Positions 62,701 through 64,000 of a stretch of 64,000 bases of DNA are shown piece by piece. The notes under the pieces were generated by a model. The model worked only from the letters and a program-made list of their open reading frames with translations. It was not told the DNA's origin and did not search any database. The translations under genes were made by a program, and so were the position numbers. This DNA is from Saxidomus purpurata (taxonomy: Eukaryota > Mollusca > Bivalvia > Venerida > Veneridae). Positions within the stretch are counted from its first letter, which is position 1, and every line of letters begins with the position of its first letter. Where the stretch lies: assembly GCA_022818135.1 (NCBI GenBank), contig JAFMSR010000018.1:23003498-23067497 (forward strand). Reading direction: 5' to 3'.

Positions 62701-64000
62701 CGGAGTTGGTTCCAAGATCATGATGTACGCACAAGTCTCAAATGACATTGTTCAGGAGTCGAAAAAGGACAACCAAGACGATAAATCAAGCAGTGTAACA
62801 ACTTCGATGAATGAACCAGGTGTTAAAAAGAGTCTTGGAGATCGGAGTGCTGGACGTAGGGCGATGTTACAGAAATCCAAGTCGATGGTTGTGGACGATT
62901 ACCAGGAGGTTTTGCAGTGGATGAAGTTAAGAAGCATTGATCTGACAACTGCAGATGGATTGCCTCCCTTGCCTATGCATATATCATGGGTACGTGGAGG
63001 AATCCTGGTTGTTGGTATGGACAATGAAATGCATGTATACTCCCAGTGGCGATGGTCTCAAGGAATGGACAACACAAGTGTTGACCAGGTCGATAGTTTT
63101 GATATAAGAAACTTTGAAGACAGAAACTTTTCCACTGTAGACCTTCAGAAAGAGGCGATGTTCCAAAGCAAGAAAAGTCTTCCATCTATTAGGTCATCTC
63201 TTTCAGTGCCAAACTTCAAAAAATTTGCATCTGGTGTGTTCAAGAAAGAATCCATGAAAAGTAGTTCCAATCTGCGTAAAAAGGCTGGCAAAAGTAACTT
63301 AGAACGCAGTGAAAGTAGCCTGAGTTTGACAGTCATTCATGAGTTTGGACTGTTTGAGGCAGCACACCAGGCCAACCCTGTATTACCCCAGTACCATCCA
63401 AAATCTTTAATGGAATTGCTATACTTTGGGAAAGTGAGACGTGTGAAGGCTATATTAGCTCATCTTGTACGTTGTATTGCTGGACGAGAAGTGACAAATG
63501 CAACACAAGTCAATGAGGATGATGCAAAACTTTATCGGCAGAGAACAGTATCAATGTCCCAGAGTCCTGGTGAAACACCCATATTGAATGGTGAACTTAC
63601 TTTAGACTACGTGGAAATCACGTCTATCCCTCTTCTACCTTTGTATGCTCTCCTAGATGCTGATAGTGACTCTAGCCAGGCCACGGCAGATATTTCAGCA
63701 CATACAGGTCATGTGAGTCCAGCTGACAAAACAGATTACAAAGATCTCTTTCAGACAAATGTTTTTGATGATGATGAGTTAGATACCAATGTACTTTCTT
63801 CTTCAATCGATGACAAACCACGCTTGATTCGATCAACTTCGTCCAGTGGGGCAGCAGTGAATCCGTACCACTTTAACACGTCTCAGGCACAGTTGCTGGG
63901 TAAACACCTGACCCACATGCATCTCCCTGGACTCTCTGGCCAGGATCAGATGTACCTTTTGGCACTAGCAGATACAGTGTCTCAAACTAAAACAGACTTT
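6198..64000 (+). CDS. DmX-like protein / rabconnectin-3 alpha, exons 1-23 (5' half; runs off the window)
   Basis: This is the orthologue of vertebrate DMXL1/DMXL2 and fly Rbcn-3A, a giant WD40 protein (about 3000 residues in vertebrates). With rabconnectin-3 beta (WDR7) it forms the metazoan RAVE-like complex that promotes V-ATPase V1-Vo assembly on endosomes and synaptic vesicles. Twenty-three exons with matching phases total 5118 nt (1706 codons) without a stop. WD-repeat-like stretches lie around residues 30-95, 186-225, 267-305, 525-560, 735-850 and 1005-1060. Acidic and serine-rich linkers lie around 400-512 and 1170-1247. The Rav1-type region begins near residue 1489 with [17 protein letters not shown] and [19 protein letters not shown]. 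The start at 6198 is chosen because MNRHQVLTG aligns with the vertebrate N-terminus. Introns range from about 0.3 to 13 kb and are filled with repeats. The symbol follows the vertebrate paralogue, since invertebrates carry one copy. Confidence 0.93.
6652..8406. mobile_element. TA-flanked DNA element, 1.75 kb, non-autonomous
   Basis: CAGTACAGGCCTGGAGGATT at 6652 is repeated as its complement at the right end (about 8378-8406), with the match continuing through ATGCAAAA. Both ends abut TA (6650-6651 and 8407-8408), as for Tc1/mariner-type insertions. Inside are an 80-bp direct repeat (about 6700-6780 and 6955-7035), a C-rich block at 7046-7097, and a cluster of CACGCGAAGT words near 8225-8360. 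No transposase frame is recognisable. Confidence 0.65.
7046..7097. repeat. C-rich homopolymer tract
   Basis: About fifty bases almost entirely C, broken by TGA and TTT. The complement would be G-quadruplex-prone. The length of such tracts is often wrong in assemblies. Confidence 0.7.
8783..8950. mobile_element. 168-bp fold-back element
   Basis: The left arm starts AAATAACATCC and the right arm ends GGATGTTATTT. The arms pair imperfectly over about 75 bp (TAATAAACAAT, GTACTGAT, GCAGT on both sides), closing at AGGCCTTCGGCCT. It is a short fold-back MITE, with no clear target duplication. Confidence 0.65.
8951..9879. other. intron 1, simple and low-information sequence
   Basis: A G14 run lies at about 9232-9245. 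Repeats of GACCCTTGA-like words lie at 9540-9660 and ACTTCTCCC words at 9720-9790. No coding segment was seen. Confidence 0.5.
9880..10290 (+). repeat. fragments of the TAGAGCTTAGATATTT core family
   Basis: 9930-10075 carries one core unit (CCTAGAGCTTAGATATTTAG, GTTCAAATGATTCTGATGCC). 10215-10290 resembles the family head (CACAAAGTGCTCAAGGTGAAC). Both are fragments. Confidence 0.5.
10737..12093 (+). mobile_element. tandem-core hairpin-ended element (GCAGAGCTTAT family), split by an insertion
   Basis: The head TTTTAGGTCTACTGGACGAAG is followed by GCAGAGCTTATGCC and core units (ACATGTAGATGATCCCTA, GGGTCAAAGGTCAAGGTCAC). The tail is the GGCCC-TTTT-GGGCC hairpin plus TGTTGTT, ending near 12093. 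The same family recurs at 45004-46028. The core is interrupted at 11129-11822. Confidence 0.7.
11129..11822 (+). mobile_element. nested hairpin-ended element
   Basis: The head hairpin is TCGAGCT...AGCTCGA at about 11130-11153. The core has two to three units of about 190 bp (CAAGAACCAGGTCCCTAGGT, TTCATGCATGGAGGGATTTT). The tail is a weak hairpin followed by CATCTAGTT. The host core resumes directly at TTGGGTTAGTGGGTCA, so the insertion is clean. Confidence 0.65.
12167..12292 (+). CDS. DMXL2-like exon 2
   Basis: Acceptor TTACAG, 42 codons, donor AAG|GTAAAA. The peptide [19 protein letters not shown] followed by IIPG matches the first WD-like segment of DMXL2 (A-x-G-C-D-I-V-x-L-A-S-D-F). Phase 0 at both ends. 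Confidence 0.92.
12815..13708. mobile_element. Tc1/mariner-type MITE, 894 bp
   Basis: Ends CAGTTAAACTTTGTTTGCTC and the complement of CAGTTAAACTTCGTTCGCTC are inverted and flanked by TA (12813-12814, 13709-13710). Further GTTCGAGCGA words lie just inside. No transposase frame is visible. Confidence 0.75.
13876..13947 (+). CDS. DMXL2-like exon 3
   Basis: Acceptor TTTTAG, 24 codons, donor CAT|GTAAGT. The peptide [18 protein letters not shown] corresponds to the vertebrate I-A-A-S-Y-x-x-x-V-x-I-F-E-P stretch. Phase 0 at both ends. Confidence 0.9.
14125..14206 (+). repeat. 3' end fragment of a hairpin-ended element
   Basis: CTCAGGTGAGTGATATAGGG is followed by a decayed AGGGCC/GTCCCT hairpin and CTTGTT at 14201-14206. 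No head is recognisable. Confidence 0.55.
14258..14336 (+). CDS. DMXL2-like exon 4
   Basis: Acceptor CTTGTAG, 26 codons plus one base, donor AAG|GTAAGG. The peptide [20 protein letters not shown] then LTWN fits the WD-strand preceding L-L-T in DMXL2. The split glycine codon is completed by exon 5. Confidence 0.88.
14304..14530 (+). repeat. tandem copies of the exon 4 3' end, including the splice donor
   Basis: The 3' end of exon 4 with its donor recurs in decayed form three to four times in the first 200 bases of intron 4 (TGTCTGACATGGAATT, GAAGGTAAGAGAACCAGT). Each copy keeps a GTAAG or GTGAG-like donor, at about 14427, 14475 and 14516. The copies are out of frame or stop soon, so they are unlikely to be coding. 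Confidence 0.7.
14960..15850 (+). mobile_element. tandem-core element, five ~155-bp units
   Basis: The head area is TGTACTGGTCAGCTTACCAG. Units share CATGCATGGACCAATTT, CACACAATTGTTACC, GGTGTGTCATGCACA and CCACCTACTCCCAAGGTCAAGGTCACAC-like words. No tail hairpin was recognised. Confidence 0.6.
16063..16255 (+). CDS. DMXL2-like exon 5
   Basis: Acceptor ATTACAG, donor AA|GTAAGT, 193 nt. The peptide [15 protein letters not shown] matches the WD-motif L-L-T-x-x-x-x-I-Q-L-W of DMXL2. The exon ends WKCK, as in vertebrates before the next WD repeat. Confidence 0.92.
16322..16430 (+). mobile_element. SINE-like fragment with B-box
   Basis: GTGAGGGTCATTGGTTCAAG resembles a pol III B-box (GGTTCAAG), followed by a body ending AAACACCAAGAAAAT. 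A second decayed body copy lies at 16464-16550, and a related copy is at 58504-58680. It is probably a tRNA-derived SINE with a degraded head. Confidence 0.45.
16750..17560 (+). repeat. degraded tandem-core element with long poly-C tracts
   Basis: Words such as GAATTATGGCC, TTTGAGAAATTACTTTGAAA and CTTACTGTCAAAGGTTTTAT match the core of the 50177-52082 element. C-runs (17109-17132 and 17343-17391) replace expected sequence. Confidence 0.5.
18178..18345 (-). mobile_element. tRNA-derived SINE (minus strand)
   Basis: Read on the minus strand, 18345-18275 has an A-box-like TGGTGCAGTGGTAGGGC and a B-box-like TTGTTCAATCCCC. The body GGCAAGACACAGATAATTCC is shared with the copy at 59508-59660. The tRNA fold is incomplete, so it is a SINE and not a functional tRNA. 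Confidence 0.7.
18416..18482 (+). CDS. DMXL2-like exon 6
   Basis: Acceptor CTTTCAG, 67 nt, donor ATG|GTAAAT. The peptide [20 protein letters not shown] is a canonical WD40 strand (S-P-D-G-x-x-F-A-S/T-A). The first base completes the lysine split from exon 5. Confidence 0.93.
18657..18700 (+). repeat. (CATC)n microsatellite
   Basis: About ten CATC units with two interruptions. It lies in intron 6. Confidence 0.85.
20159..20198 (+). CDS. DMXL2-like exon 7 (40 nt)
   Basis: Acceptor TTTTCAG, donor AAA|GTAAGC. The peptide [13 protein letters not shown] closes the WD repeat opened in exon 6 (D-x-x-L-K-V-W-Y in vertebrates). It is very short but phase-consistent with both neighbours. Confidence 0.92.
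20457..21368. mobile_element. hAT-like non-autonomous element, 912 bp
   Basis: CAGGGTTCTC at the left and GAGAACCCTG at the right form perfect 10-bp ends of the hAT consensus type. TTAGAG flanks both sides (20451-20456 and 21369-21374), a 6-bp duplication shorter than the usual 8 bp. Subterminal words (AACAGGCC, ACCGGTCAAA) differ between the ends. No transposase frame. Confidence 0.6.
21853..21988 (+). CDS. DMXL2-like exon 8
   Basis: Acceptor TTTCCAG, 136 nt, donor AAG/GTTTGT. It contains [19 protein letters not shown], nearly identical to vertebrate DMXL2, after a serine-rich linker. The split arginine codon is completed by exon 9. Confidence 0.95.
22282..22467 (+). CDS. DMXL2-like exon 9
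   Basis: Acceptor TTTTCAG, 186 nt, donor CAG|GTAAGT. The peptide [19 protein letters not shown] is a clear WD repeat. A basic tail ([13 protein letters not shown]) follows. The exon ends with AG of a split arginine codon, the phase shared by both candidate cassette exons downstream. Confidence 0.95.
22816..22960 (+). repeat. AGATCATGATCAGCCTG interspersed repeat, copy 1
   Basis: GTGTAGATCATGATTGGCCT followed by its near complement forms a fold-back head, then TTCGCTATATTGTG. Related copies lie at 28422, 33686, 48917, 56278 and, weakly, 62380. Confidence 0.6.
23042..23451 (+). repeat. 39-bp minisatellite, about 10.5 copies
   Basis: The period is exactly 39 bp (successive GAAACC at 23047 and 23086). 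Each unit has CTCGAGAAACCAAACAGTTG then AACCTGTTTGAAGCAGTCA. Because 39 is a multiple of three, long frames stay open on both strands, but there is no splice or homology support for coding. Confidence 0.9.
23700..23723 (+). CDS. candidate DMXL2-like microexon (24 nt, alternative)
   Basis: A strong pyrimidine tract and CACTCAG acceptor are followed by 24 nt and the donor GAG|GTGAGA. Inserted after exon 9, it would add eight residues (R/IHMHQYER) and keep the reading frame, since it begins by completing the AG-split arginine and ends with AG again. Small in-frame microexons are common in synaptic genes of animals. There is no transcript evidence here, so inclusion is inferred. Confidence 0.5.
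23724..25377. other. intron 9 sequence, nothing recognised
   Basis: AT-rich, no repeat family that I recognise, and no further splice-bounded frame. Confidence 0.5.
25378..26020 (+). mobile_element. AACCAGG-headed tandem-core element
   Basis: The head is a fold-back, AACCAGG...CCTGGTT, at about 25380-25413. Three to four units of about 165 bp follow (CAACTCCTCCTACATTTCTC, TCATGAAGTGCCCTGGCGCA, GACAGAATTATGGCCCTTTG). The tail is not clear; (GTCC)n follows at 26035-26053. Confidence 0.65.
26147..26168. repeat. poly-C tract (22 bases)
   Basis: Uninterrupted C run after a duplicated AAAAGGGAGAATACTCTG segment (26088-26135). Confidence 0.8.
26280..26921 (+). mobile_element. second AACCAGG-headed element
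   Basis: Fold-back head AACCAGGTTTTC...GAAAATCCTGGTT, then a GGGCGGAT microsatellite and two and a half units of about 150 bp (GTCCGCTCTGTAACTCTTCA, GACGTGCGACGCATGTTCCG). The tail is GAAAACCTGGTTTCGTGG, a TGGC/GCCA hairpin and TTTCTTGTT at about 26921. Confidence 0.65.
26922..28421. other. intron 9 sequence, nothing recognised
   Basis: AT-rich with scattered homopolymers. A partial AACCTGGTTTTGTGAC word at 27040 suggests another repeat fragment. No coding support. Confidence 0.45.
28422..28570 (+). repeat. AGATCATGATCAGCCTG interspersed repeat, copy 2
   Basis: TGCAGATCATGATCAGTTTG, then CTGTCTGATCATGACTTGCA, then the family right part (CTGTCCAAATTGAAAGG). Confidence 0.6.
28810..28845 (+). 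repeat. (GTT)n microsatellite
   Basis: About ten GTT units, 60 bases upstream of the candidate cassette exon. Confidence 0.85.
28903..28983 (+). CDS. candidate DMXL2-like cassette exon (81 nt)
   Basis: Acceptor ATATTTTAG, 81 nt open in the gene frame, donor CAG|GTATTT. It begins with the base that completes the AG-split codon and ends with AG, so it can be included or skipped between exons 9 and 10 without frameshift. It encodes a 27-residue insert ([17 protein letters not shown] and on). The pyrimidine tract is weak and I recall no vertebrate counterpart, so this is a phase-based inference. Confidence 0.45.
29340..29997 (+). repeat. decayed hairpin-ended element
   Basis: Core words GATTAAGTTGATGAAACTTG, AGGTTAGATCATGCC and GGGTCAAAATTGGC lead to CAGGTGAGCGATATAGGG and CTTCTTATC, a degraded version of the GATATAGGGCC tail. 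Confidence 0.5.
30162..30336. mobile_element. 175-bp TA-flanked MITE
   Basis: CAGTCAAACCTGT at the left and ACAGGTTTGAATG at the right are near-perfect inverted ends, flanked by TA (30160-30161, 30337-30338). Inside are repeated AATAAAGACCA words. Confidence 0.7.
30512..30550 (+). repeat. isolated element 3' terminus
   Basis: CTGTC...GACAG hairpin followed by CTCTTGTT at 30543-30550, the same end as at 51146 and 52080, but with no recognisable core. Confidence 0.45.
31298..31454. mobile_element. 157-bp MITE
   Basis: TAATATTTTCAGTGGGA at the left and TCCCACTGAAAATATTA at the right are 17-bp perfect inverted ends. The interior is AT-rich. Confidence 0.75.
32090..32660 (+). mobile_element. tandem-core element with GATATAGGGCC tail
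   Basis: Units of about 135 bp share TATGCAATAGAGGTTGCA, CTTCATGAAACTTGGTCA and GATGAAATCTAGGTC-like words. The end is CAGGGGAGCGATATAGGG, the AGGGCC-ATCTT-GGCCCT hairpin and CTTGTT at about 32660. Confidence 0.7.
33155..33296 (+). repeat. single core unit plus tail of the TAGAGCTTAGATATTT family
   Basis: One unit (GACCTCTGCCAAGACTGTTT, GGTCACTTGATTTTACATAG) with GATATAGGGTCATCAAGGCC and CTCTTGT. Confidence 0.6.
33686..33830 (+). repeat. AGATCATGATCAGCCTG interspersed repeat, copy 3
   Basis: GTGCAGATCATGATCAGCCT and CCTGATCATGATACATG, then CCAGATTGAAAGATGG at the right end. Confidence 0.6.
34270..35198. mobile_element. TTAA-flanked (piggyBac-type) non-autonomous element
   Basis: GGGGGGTCACTG and CAGTGACCCCCC are perfect inverted ends. 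TTAA lies immediately outside on both sides (34266-34269 and 35199-35202), the exclusive target of piggyBac-type transposases. No transposase frame is seen in 929 bp. Confidence 0.75.
35687..35862 (+). CDS. DMXL2-like exon 10
   Basis: Acceptor TTTGTAG, 176 nt, donor ACAG|GTAAAG. It starts with a basic stretch ([15 protein letters not shown]) and ends [14 protein letters not shown], matching the vertebrate F-H-I-A-A-S-I-N-P-x-T. The split glycine/aspartate codon continues in exon 11. Confidence 0.95.
36190..36800 (+). repeat. tandem core, about three ~185-bp units
   Basis: Units share TTTGTCCAGAGCATAACTCC, AGGGAATTTATTTAAACTTT and GAAGTGCAGTGCCCAAGAAC. No head or tail was recognised. Confidence 0.6.
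37047..37115 (+). mobile_element. tRNA-Ser/Leu-like SINE head
   Basis: GCCTCAGTGATCAAATGG then TTAAGG resembles the A-box region of a serine or leucine tRNA. GATGGATTGAAACCCC resembles a B-box. The cloverleaf is not intact. Confidence 0.5.
37273..37497 (+). CDS. DMXL2-like exon 11
   Basis: Acceptor ATTTCTAG, 225 nt, donor [25 protein letters not shown] matches the vertebrate V-H-W-L-N-N-K-E block. A histidine- and aspartate-rich acidic linker follows, as in DMXL2. Confidence 0.95.
37735..38205 (+). repeat. 38-bp minisatellite, about 12 copies
   Basis: GCCCCAAGTTAGAA recurs at 37855, 37893, 37931 and 37969, a 38-bp period, with units containing TGCAATGTATAGATTTGTAT. The edges are decayed. 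Intronic. Confidence 0.85.
38210..38966 (+). mobile_element. TAGAGCTTAGATATTT tandem-core element
   Basis: Four to five units of about 150 bp (ACAAGGCCTAGAGCTTAGAT, GACCTCTGCCAAG, GACCCTGGGGTCA). The tail is CTCAGGTGAGCAATATAGGG, then a GGGCC/GACCC hairpin and CTTGTT at 38966. Confidence 0.7.
39295..39443 (+). CDS. DMXL2-like exon 12
   Basis: Acceptor TTTTAG, 149 nt, donor CAT|GTAAGT. A basic then serine-rich linker ([29 protein letters not shown]) of low conservation. It is accepted because both junctions restore phase and the frame is open. Confidence 0.85.
40117..41000 (+). mobile_element. tandem-core element, five ~165-bp units
   Basis: The head is a TACCCCC...GGGGGGTA fold-back at about 40115-40150. 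Units share CCTGGTCAGAATTTGATGAT, CAAGTGATAAGTACAATGCC and CTAGGTCAAAGGTCAAGGTC. The end runs into CAAAGCATCAAATATTTC, matching a fragment at 60520-60690. Confidence 0.7.
42595..44095 (+). repeat. ~225-bp tandem repeats bracketed by a ~70-bp direct repeat
   Basis: GCGTCATAAAGAAT, CTAAAATTCTGTAAACA and TTTTATATTGGC occur near 42598-42652 and again near 44035-44085. Between them five to six units share GAATATGGGTCAT, CAGAGCCCAAAT and TTTGTCAGAAAGGTTGTTTC. Confidence 0.65.
44308..44420 (+). CDS. DMXL2-like exon 13
   Basis: Acceptor ATTACAG, 113 nt, donor GTG/TG|GTAAGT. The peptide [20 protein letters not shown] followed by [11 protein letters not shown] matches the vertebrate [21 protein letters not shown] stretch. 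Confidence 0.96.
44447..44762 (+). repeat. 39-bp minisatellite, about 8 copies
   Basis: GATAATCCCACTTTACCACT then CATGGCAGTTTTGTCGTGT recurs at 39-bp spacing, with one unit shortened by two bases. It starts 27 bases after exon 13. Confidence 0.9.
45004..46028 (+). mobile_element. GCAGAGCTTAT-family hairpin-ended element
   Basis: Head TTTTAGCTCAACTGGATGAA. Core of five to six units of about 150 bp with ACATGTAGATGATCCCTA, GGGTCAAAGGTCAAGGTCAC and CTCTACAGGTCA. Tail near GCAGTACTGGCTCTTTAGGG then CCTCTTGTT at 46028, immediately upstream of exon 14. Confidence 0.75.
46088..46774 (+). CDS. DMXL2-like exon 14 (687 nt)
   Basis: Acceptor TTTTCAG, donor CAAG/GTTTGT. The large exon carries [55 protein letters not shown] and [13 protein letters not shown], all strongly matching DMXL2. 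A poly-acidic insert ([16 protein letters not shown]) sits in the usual variable linker. The frame stays open past the donor until 46970, which is read-through into the intron. Confidence 0.97.
46928..48087 (+). mobile_element. TAGAGCTTAGATATTT tandem-core element with intact head and tail
   Basis: Head hairpin AGCTCACC-TGGCTATGCCA-GGGTGAGCT at about 46933-46962, then CGTCCGTC words. Five to six units of about 155 bp follow (AGCATTGTCTAGTGGACCTC, GGTCAAAATTGACCCCGCAG). Tail GATGAGCGATATAGGGCC-ATCTT-GGCCCT then CTTGTT at 48087. It is the best-preserved copy of its family here. Confidence 0.8.
48691..48820 (+). CDS. DMXL2-like exon 15
   Basis: Acceptor TGTTGCAG, 130 nt, donor [29 protein letters not shown] and the WD strand [20 protein letters not shown] match vertebrate DMXL2 closely. 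Confidence 0.96.
48917..49275 (+). repeat. AGATCATGATCAGCCTG interspersed repeat, copy 4
   Basis: GACCAGTGCAGATCATGATC, AGCCTGTACATTTATACACT, later CCAGATTGAAAGATGGACAA and TTTTAGTAATTAAGG. It may include unrelated inserted sequence. Confidence 0.6.
49325..49471 (+). CDS. DMXL2-like exon 16
   Basis: Acceptor CTATTGCAG, 49 codons, donor [29 protein letters not shown] is a near match to the vertebrate [20 protein letters not shown]. Phase 0 at both ends. Confidence 0.96.
50177..52082 (+). mobile_element. two head-to-tail hairpin-ended elements
   Basis: Head AGCTCGACTTTTC-TAT-GAAAAGG. The core has GTTAAGTTTTTCGTACCACC, AACTCTGTCAAGGTTTTTGA and GAATTATGGCCC. A first tail (GTCGAGCGCG, CTGTC-CTTCT-GACAG, CTCTTGTT) ends at about 51146 and a second, nearly identical core and tail ends at 52080. 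The second copy has no head of its own. Confidence 0.75.
52083..54080. other. intron 16 sequence, nothing recognised
   Basis: Unique-looking AT-rich sequence inside the inverted-end element. Short frames only, none with recognisable domains. Confidence 0.5.
54344..54569 (+). CDS. DMXL2-like exon 17
   Basis: Acceptor ATATCAG, 226 nt, donor [29 protein letters not shown] and LHMWKITI match the vertebrate [14 protein letters not shown] and L-H-M-W segments. Confidence 0.96.
54606..56121 (+). mobile_element. TAGAGCTTAGATATTT element with two later insertions
   Basis: The head is a GCTCACCTGGTACAAAG fold-back, then GATCGCTCACCTTACGG. The core unit is broken at TAGAGCTTA|TAGATATTTGGC by a MITE (54843-55646). 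The tail GCCAGGTGAGCGATATA is separated from GCCATCTTGGCC, TTTTTGTT by about 100 bp. Confidence 0.7.
54843..55646. mobile_element. TA-flanked MITE nested in the tandem-core element
   Basis: CCGTAAT at the left and ATTACGG at the right, with looser subterminal pairing, flanked by TA (54841-54842, 55647-55648). The host word is restored if it is removed. ATAAGACGC/TATAAGATGC words lie near both ends. Confidence 0.7.
56278..56430 (+). repeat. AGATCATGATCAGCCTG interspersed repeat, copy 5
   Basis: CCAGTGCAGATCATGATCAG, TCTGCACTGTTTGCTATTCA, CTGTCCAAATTTAAAGAC. Confidence 0.6.
56487..56623 (+). CDS. DMXL2-like exon 18
   Basis: Acceptor TTATCAG, 137 nt, donor AAG|GTATCG. A serine- and proline-rich linker ([17 protein letters not shown]) then [10 protein letters not shown], which aligns with the vertebrate A-S-K-L-I-L-S-S-x region. 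Both junctions keep phase. Confidence 0.9.
56724..57796 (+). mobile_element. GCCCCCAC-headed tandem-core element with poly-C head
   Basis: Head ATGCCCCCACAATGTGGGAG, then about 100 bp of C-rich sequence (56757-56857). Five units of about 155 bp follow (AACTCCTCTTAAACCGGATG, GATGAACAACCTTAATGTGT, GAATTATGGCCCTTTGTTGA). Tail hairpin GTGTCC-TAT-GGACAC then ATTTCTAGTT at 57796. Confidence 0.75.
58235..58380 (+). CDS. DMXL2-like exon 19
   Basis: Acceptor TTTTTATAG, 146 nt, donor [29 protein letters not shown] is almost identical to vertebrate DMXL2. The arginine split is completed in exon 20. Confidence 0.96.
58452..58503 (+). pseudogene. decayed duplicate of the exon 19 3' end
   Basis: Fifty-two bases reproduce exon 19 positions from about 58319 (ATCTACC, TCATGCATTGCTCC, ATATCTTCTGGTCACAGCTT). 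The translation, [17 protein letters not shown], is followed by V and a stop. There is no matching donor. It is an exon relic abutting a SINE. Confidence 0.8.
58504..58680 (+). mobile_element. SINE-like element
   Basis: TGTGAGGGTCATTGGTTTGA has a B-box-like core, followed by TTACAGAGGATGG, TTCCCAGGAACAATGG and GGGTATTCAAC. Related to 16322-16430 and to a short piece near 41290. Confidence 0.5.
58816..59051 (+). CDS. DMXL2-like exon 20
   Basis: Acceptor TTTATAG, 236 nt, donor CCAG|GTAATC. It starts RFWKC, completing the WD repeat of exon 19. A basic/acidic linker ([14 protein letters not shown]) and [12 protein letters not shown] follow. Confidence 0.95.
59508..59660 (-). mobile_element. tRNA-derived SINE (minus strand)
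   Basis: On the minus strand GGAGCTGCAATGGCGCAGTG then GTAAAGCG has an A-box and GCGTTCAATCCC a B-box. The body contains GGCAAGACACAAATAATTCC and a CATCTGGAATGAG end, as in the 18178-18345 copy. Confidence 0.75.
60243..60383 (+). CDS. DMXL2-like exon 21
   Basis: Acceptor AATTTCAG, 141 nt, donor [23 protein letters not shown] and [10 protein letters not shown] match the vertebrate V-S-C-S-x-T-G-R-x-A-V-A-Y and I-Y-E-C-E-S-T-G. Confidence 0.96.
60520..60692 (+). repeat. fragment of the 40117-41000 element family, with tail
   Basis: CCCTGGTCAGAATTTAATGA, ATGCCTAGTTGTGCATGGTC, then ATACTGTGTCAGTG and a TCAC-CTTCA-GTGA hairpin with AGTTCAAGTT. Confidence 0.6.
60919..61160 (+). CDS. DMXL2-like exon 22
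   Basis: Acceptor GTTTATAG, 242 nt, donor [22 protein letters not shown] aligns with the vertebrate G-G-S-C-W-V-L-E-Q-T-I-H-L. A long acidic and serine-rich insert then [10 protein letters not shown] follows. Confidence 0.92.
61526..62338 (+). mobile_element. hairpin-ended element with fold-back heads
   Basis: Imperfect palindrome TATCCTGGTTG...CAACCAAGATAG at about 61528-61553 and a perfect 30-bp palindrome at 61716-61745. The tail hairpin is GTGTTC-TATT-GAACAC, then CCATCTAGTT at 62338. It may be two overlapping copies. Confidence 0.65.
61716..61745. repeat. 30-bp perfect palindrome
   Basis: ACCTATCTTGGGTGC is followed without spacer by its exact complement. It is probably the head of a hairpin-ended element. 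Confidence 0.9.
62380..62540 (+). repeat. AGATCATGATCAGCCTG family, weak copy 6
   Basis: Only the right part is similar (GGTATTGGCCAAATTGAAAT, GTGGGCAAGT). Confidence 0.35.
62624..64000 (+). CDS. DMXL2-like exon 23 (open at the window edge)
   Basis: Acceptor TTTATTTTAG, then 459 codons without a stop to the last base. In order: [39 protein letters not shown], a serine-rich basic linker ([18 protein letters not shown]), [36 protein letters not shown] (start of the Rav1-type region), [16 protein letters not shown] and the end of the window in [14 protein letters not shown]. All match vertebrate DMXL2 in order. This is by far the longest exon. The 3' splice boundary lies beyond the window. Confidence 0.97.
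   Translation, partial: MDILRQKHLVQLDWVSTEDGSHILTVGVGSKIMMYAQVSNDIVQESKKDNQDDKSSSVTTSMNEPGVKKSLGDRSAGRRAMLQKSKSMVVDDYQEVLQWMKLRSIDLTTADGLPPLPMHISWVRGGILVVGMDNEMHVYSQWRWSQGMDNTSVDQVDSFDIRNFEDRNFSTVDLQKEAMFQSKKSLPSIRSSLSVPNFKKFASGVFKKESMKSSSNLRKKAGKSNLERSESSLSLTVIHEFGLFEAAHQANPVLPQYHPKSLMELLYFGKVRRVKAILAHLVRCIAGREVTNATQVNEDDAKLYRQRTVSMSQSPGETPILNGELTLDYVEITSIPLLPLYALLDADSDSSQATADISAHTGHVSPADKTDYKDLFQTNVFDDDELDTNVLSSSIDDKPRLIRSTSSSGAAVNPYHFNTSQAQLLGKHLTHMHLPGLSGQDQMYLLALADTVSQTKTDF

Overview
The window is animal nuclear DNA, most likely from a bivalve mollusc. It is AT-rich and contains one large multi-exon gene with GT-AG introns. About two thirds of the rest is repeats: tandem-core elements with fold-back heads and hairpin tails, rich in GGTCAAGGTCAC-type words as in the bivalve pearl/HINE elements, plus short inverted-repeat DNA transposons and tRNA-derived SINEs. 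There are no bacterial genes, no CRISPR array and no rRNA.

Genes. (1) Minus strand, left edge: one clear exon (469-551) of translation initiation factor eIF3 subunit J, with a weak candidate for its first exon (771-810). The rest of that gene lies left of the window. (2) Plus strand, 6198 to the right edge: the 5' half of the single invertebrate orthologue of DMXL1/DMXL2 (rabconnectin-3 alpha, the metazoan RAVE subunit that regulates V-ATPase assembly). I recovered 23 constitutive coding exons (5118 nt, 1706 codons) whose phases join without a break from the ATG at 6198 to position 64000. They cover the N-terminal WD40 region and the start of the Rav1-type domain. The gene continues beyond the window. 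Intron 9 (13.2 kb) also holds two phase-compatible candidate cassette exons, a 24-nt microexon (23700-23723) and an 81-nt exon (28903-28983).

Layout. 1-6100: eIF3J edge, an inverted-repeat element with an 8-bp target duplication (1013-1690), and nested tandem-core elements (3450-5820). 6060-6284: 5' leader and first exon of the DMXL2-like gene, head to head with eIF3J. 6285-12166: intron 1, with a 1.75-kb TA-flanked element and a split tandem-core element. 12167-22467: exons 2-9 with mariner-like and hAT-like elements, SINEs and poly-C tracts. 22468-35686: intron 9. 35687-46774: exons 10-14. 46775-58380: exons 15-19, where intron 16 carries a 4.45-kb element with long inverted ends. 58381-64000: exons 20-23, the last being open at the window edge.

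The most notable observations are the candidate microexon and cassette exon, two introns carrying decayed duplicates of the adjacent exon end, a shared hairpin plus CTTGTT/CTAGTT terminus on several otherwise unrelated repeat families, dense nuclear-receptor-like half-sites in repeat cores, a 34-bp palindrome with a 7-bp target duplication, and nested insertions whose order can be read directly. I found no evidence for a wholly new gene system. Exon calls rest on reading frame, splice sites and remembered vertebrate DMXL2 and EIF3J sequences; no database search was possible.
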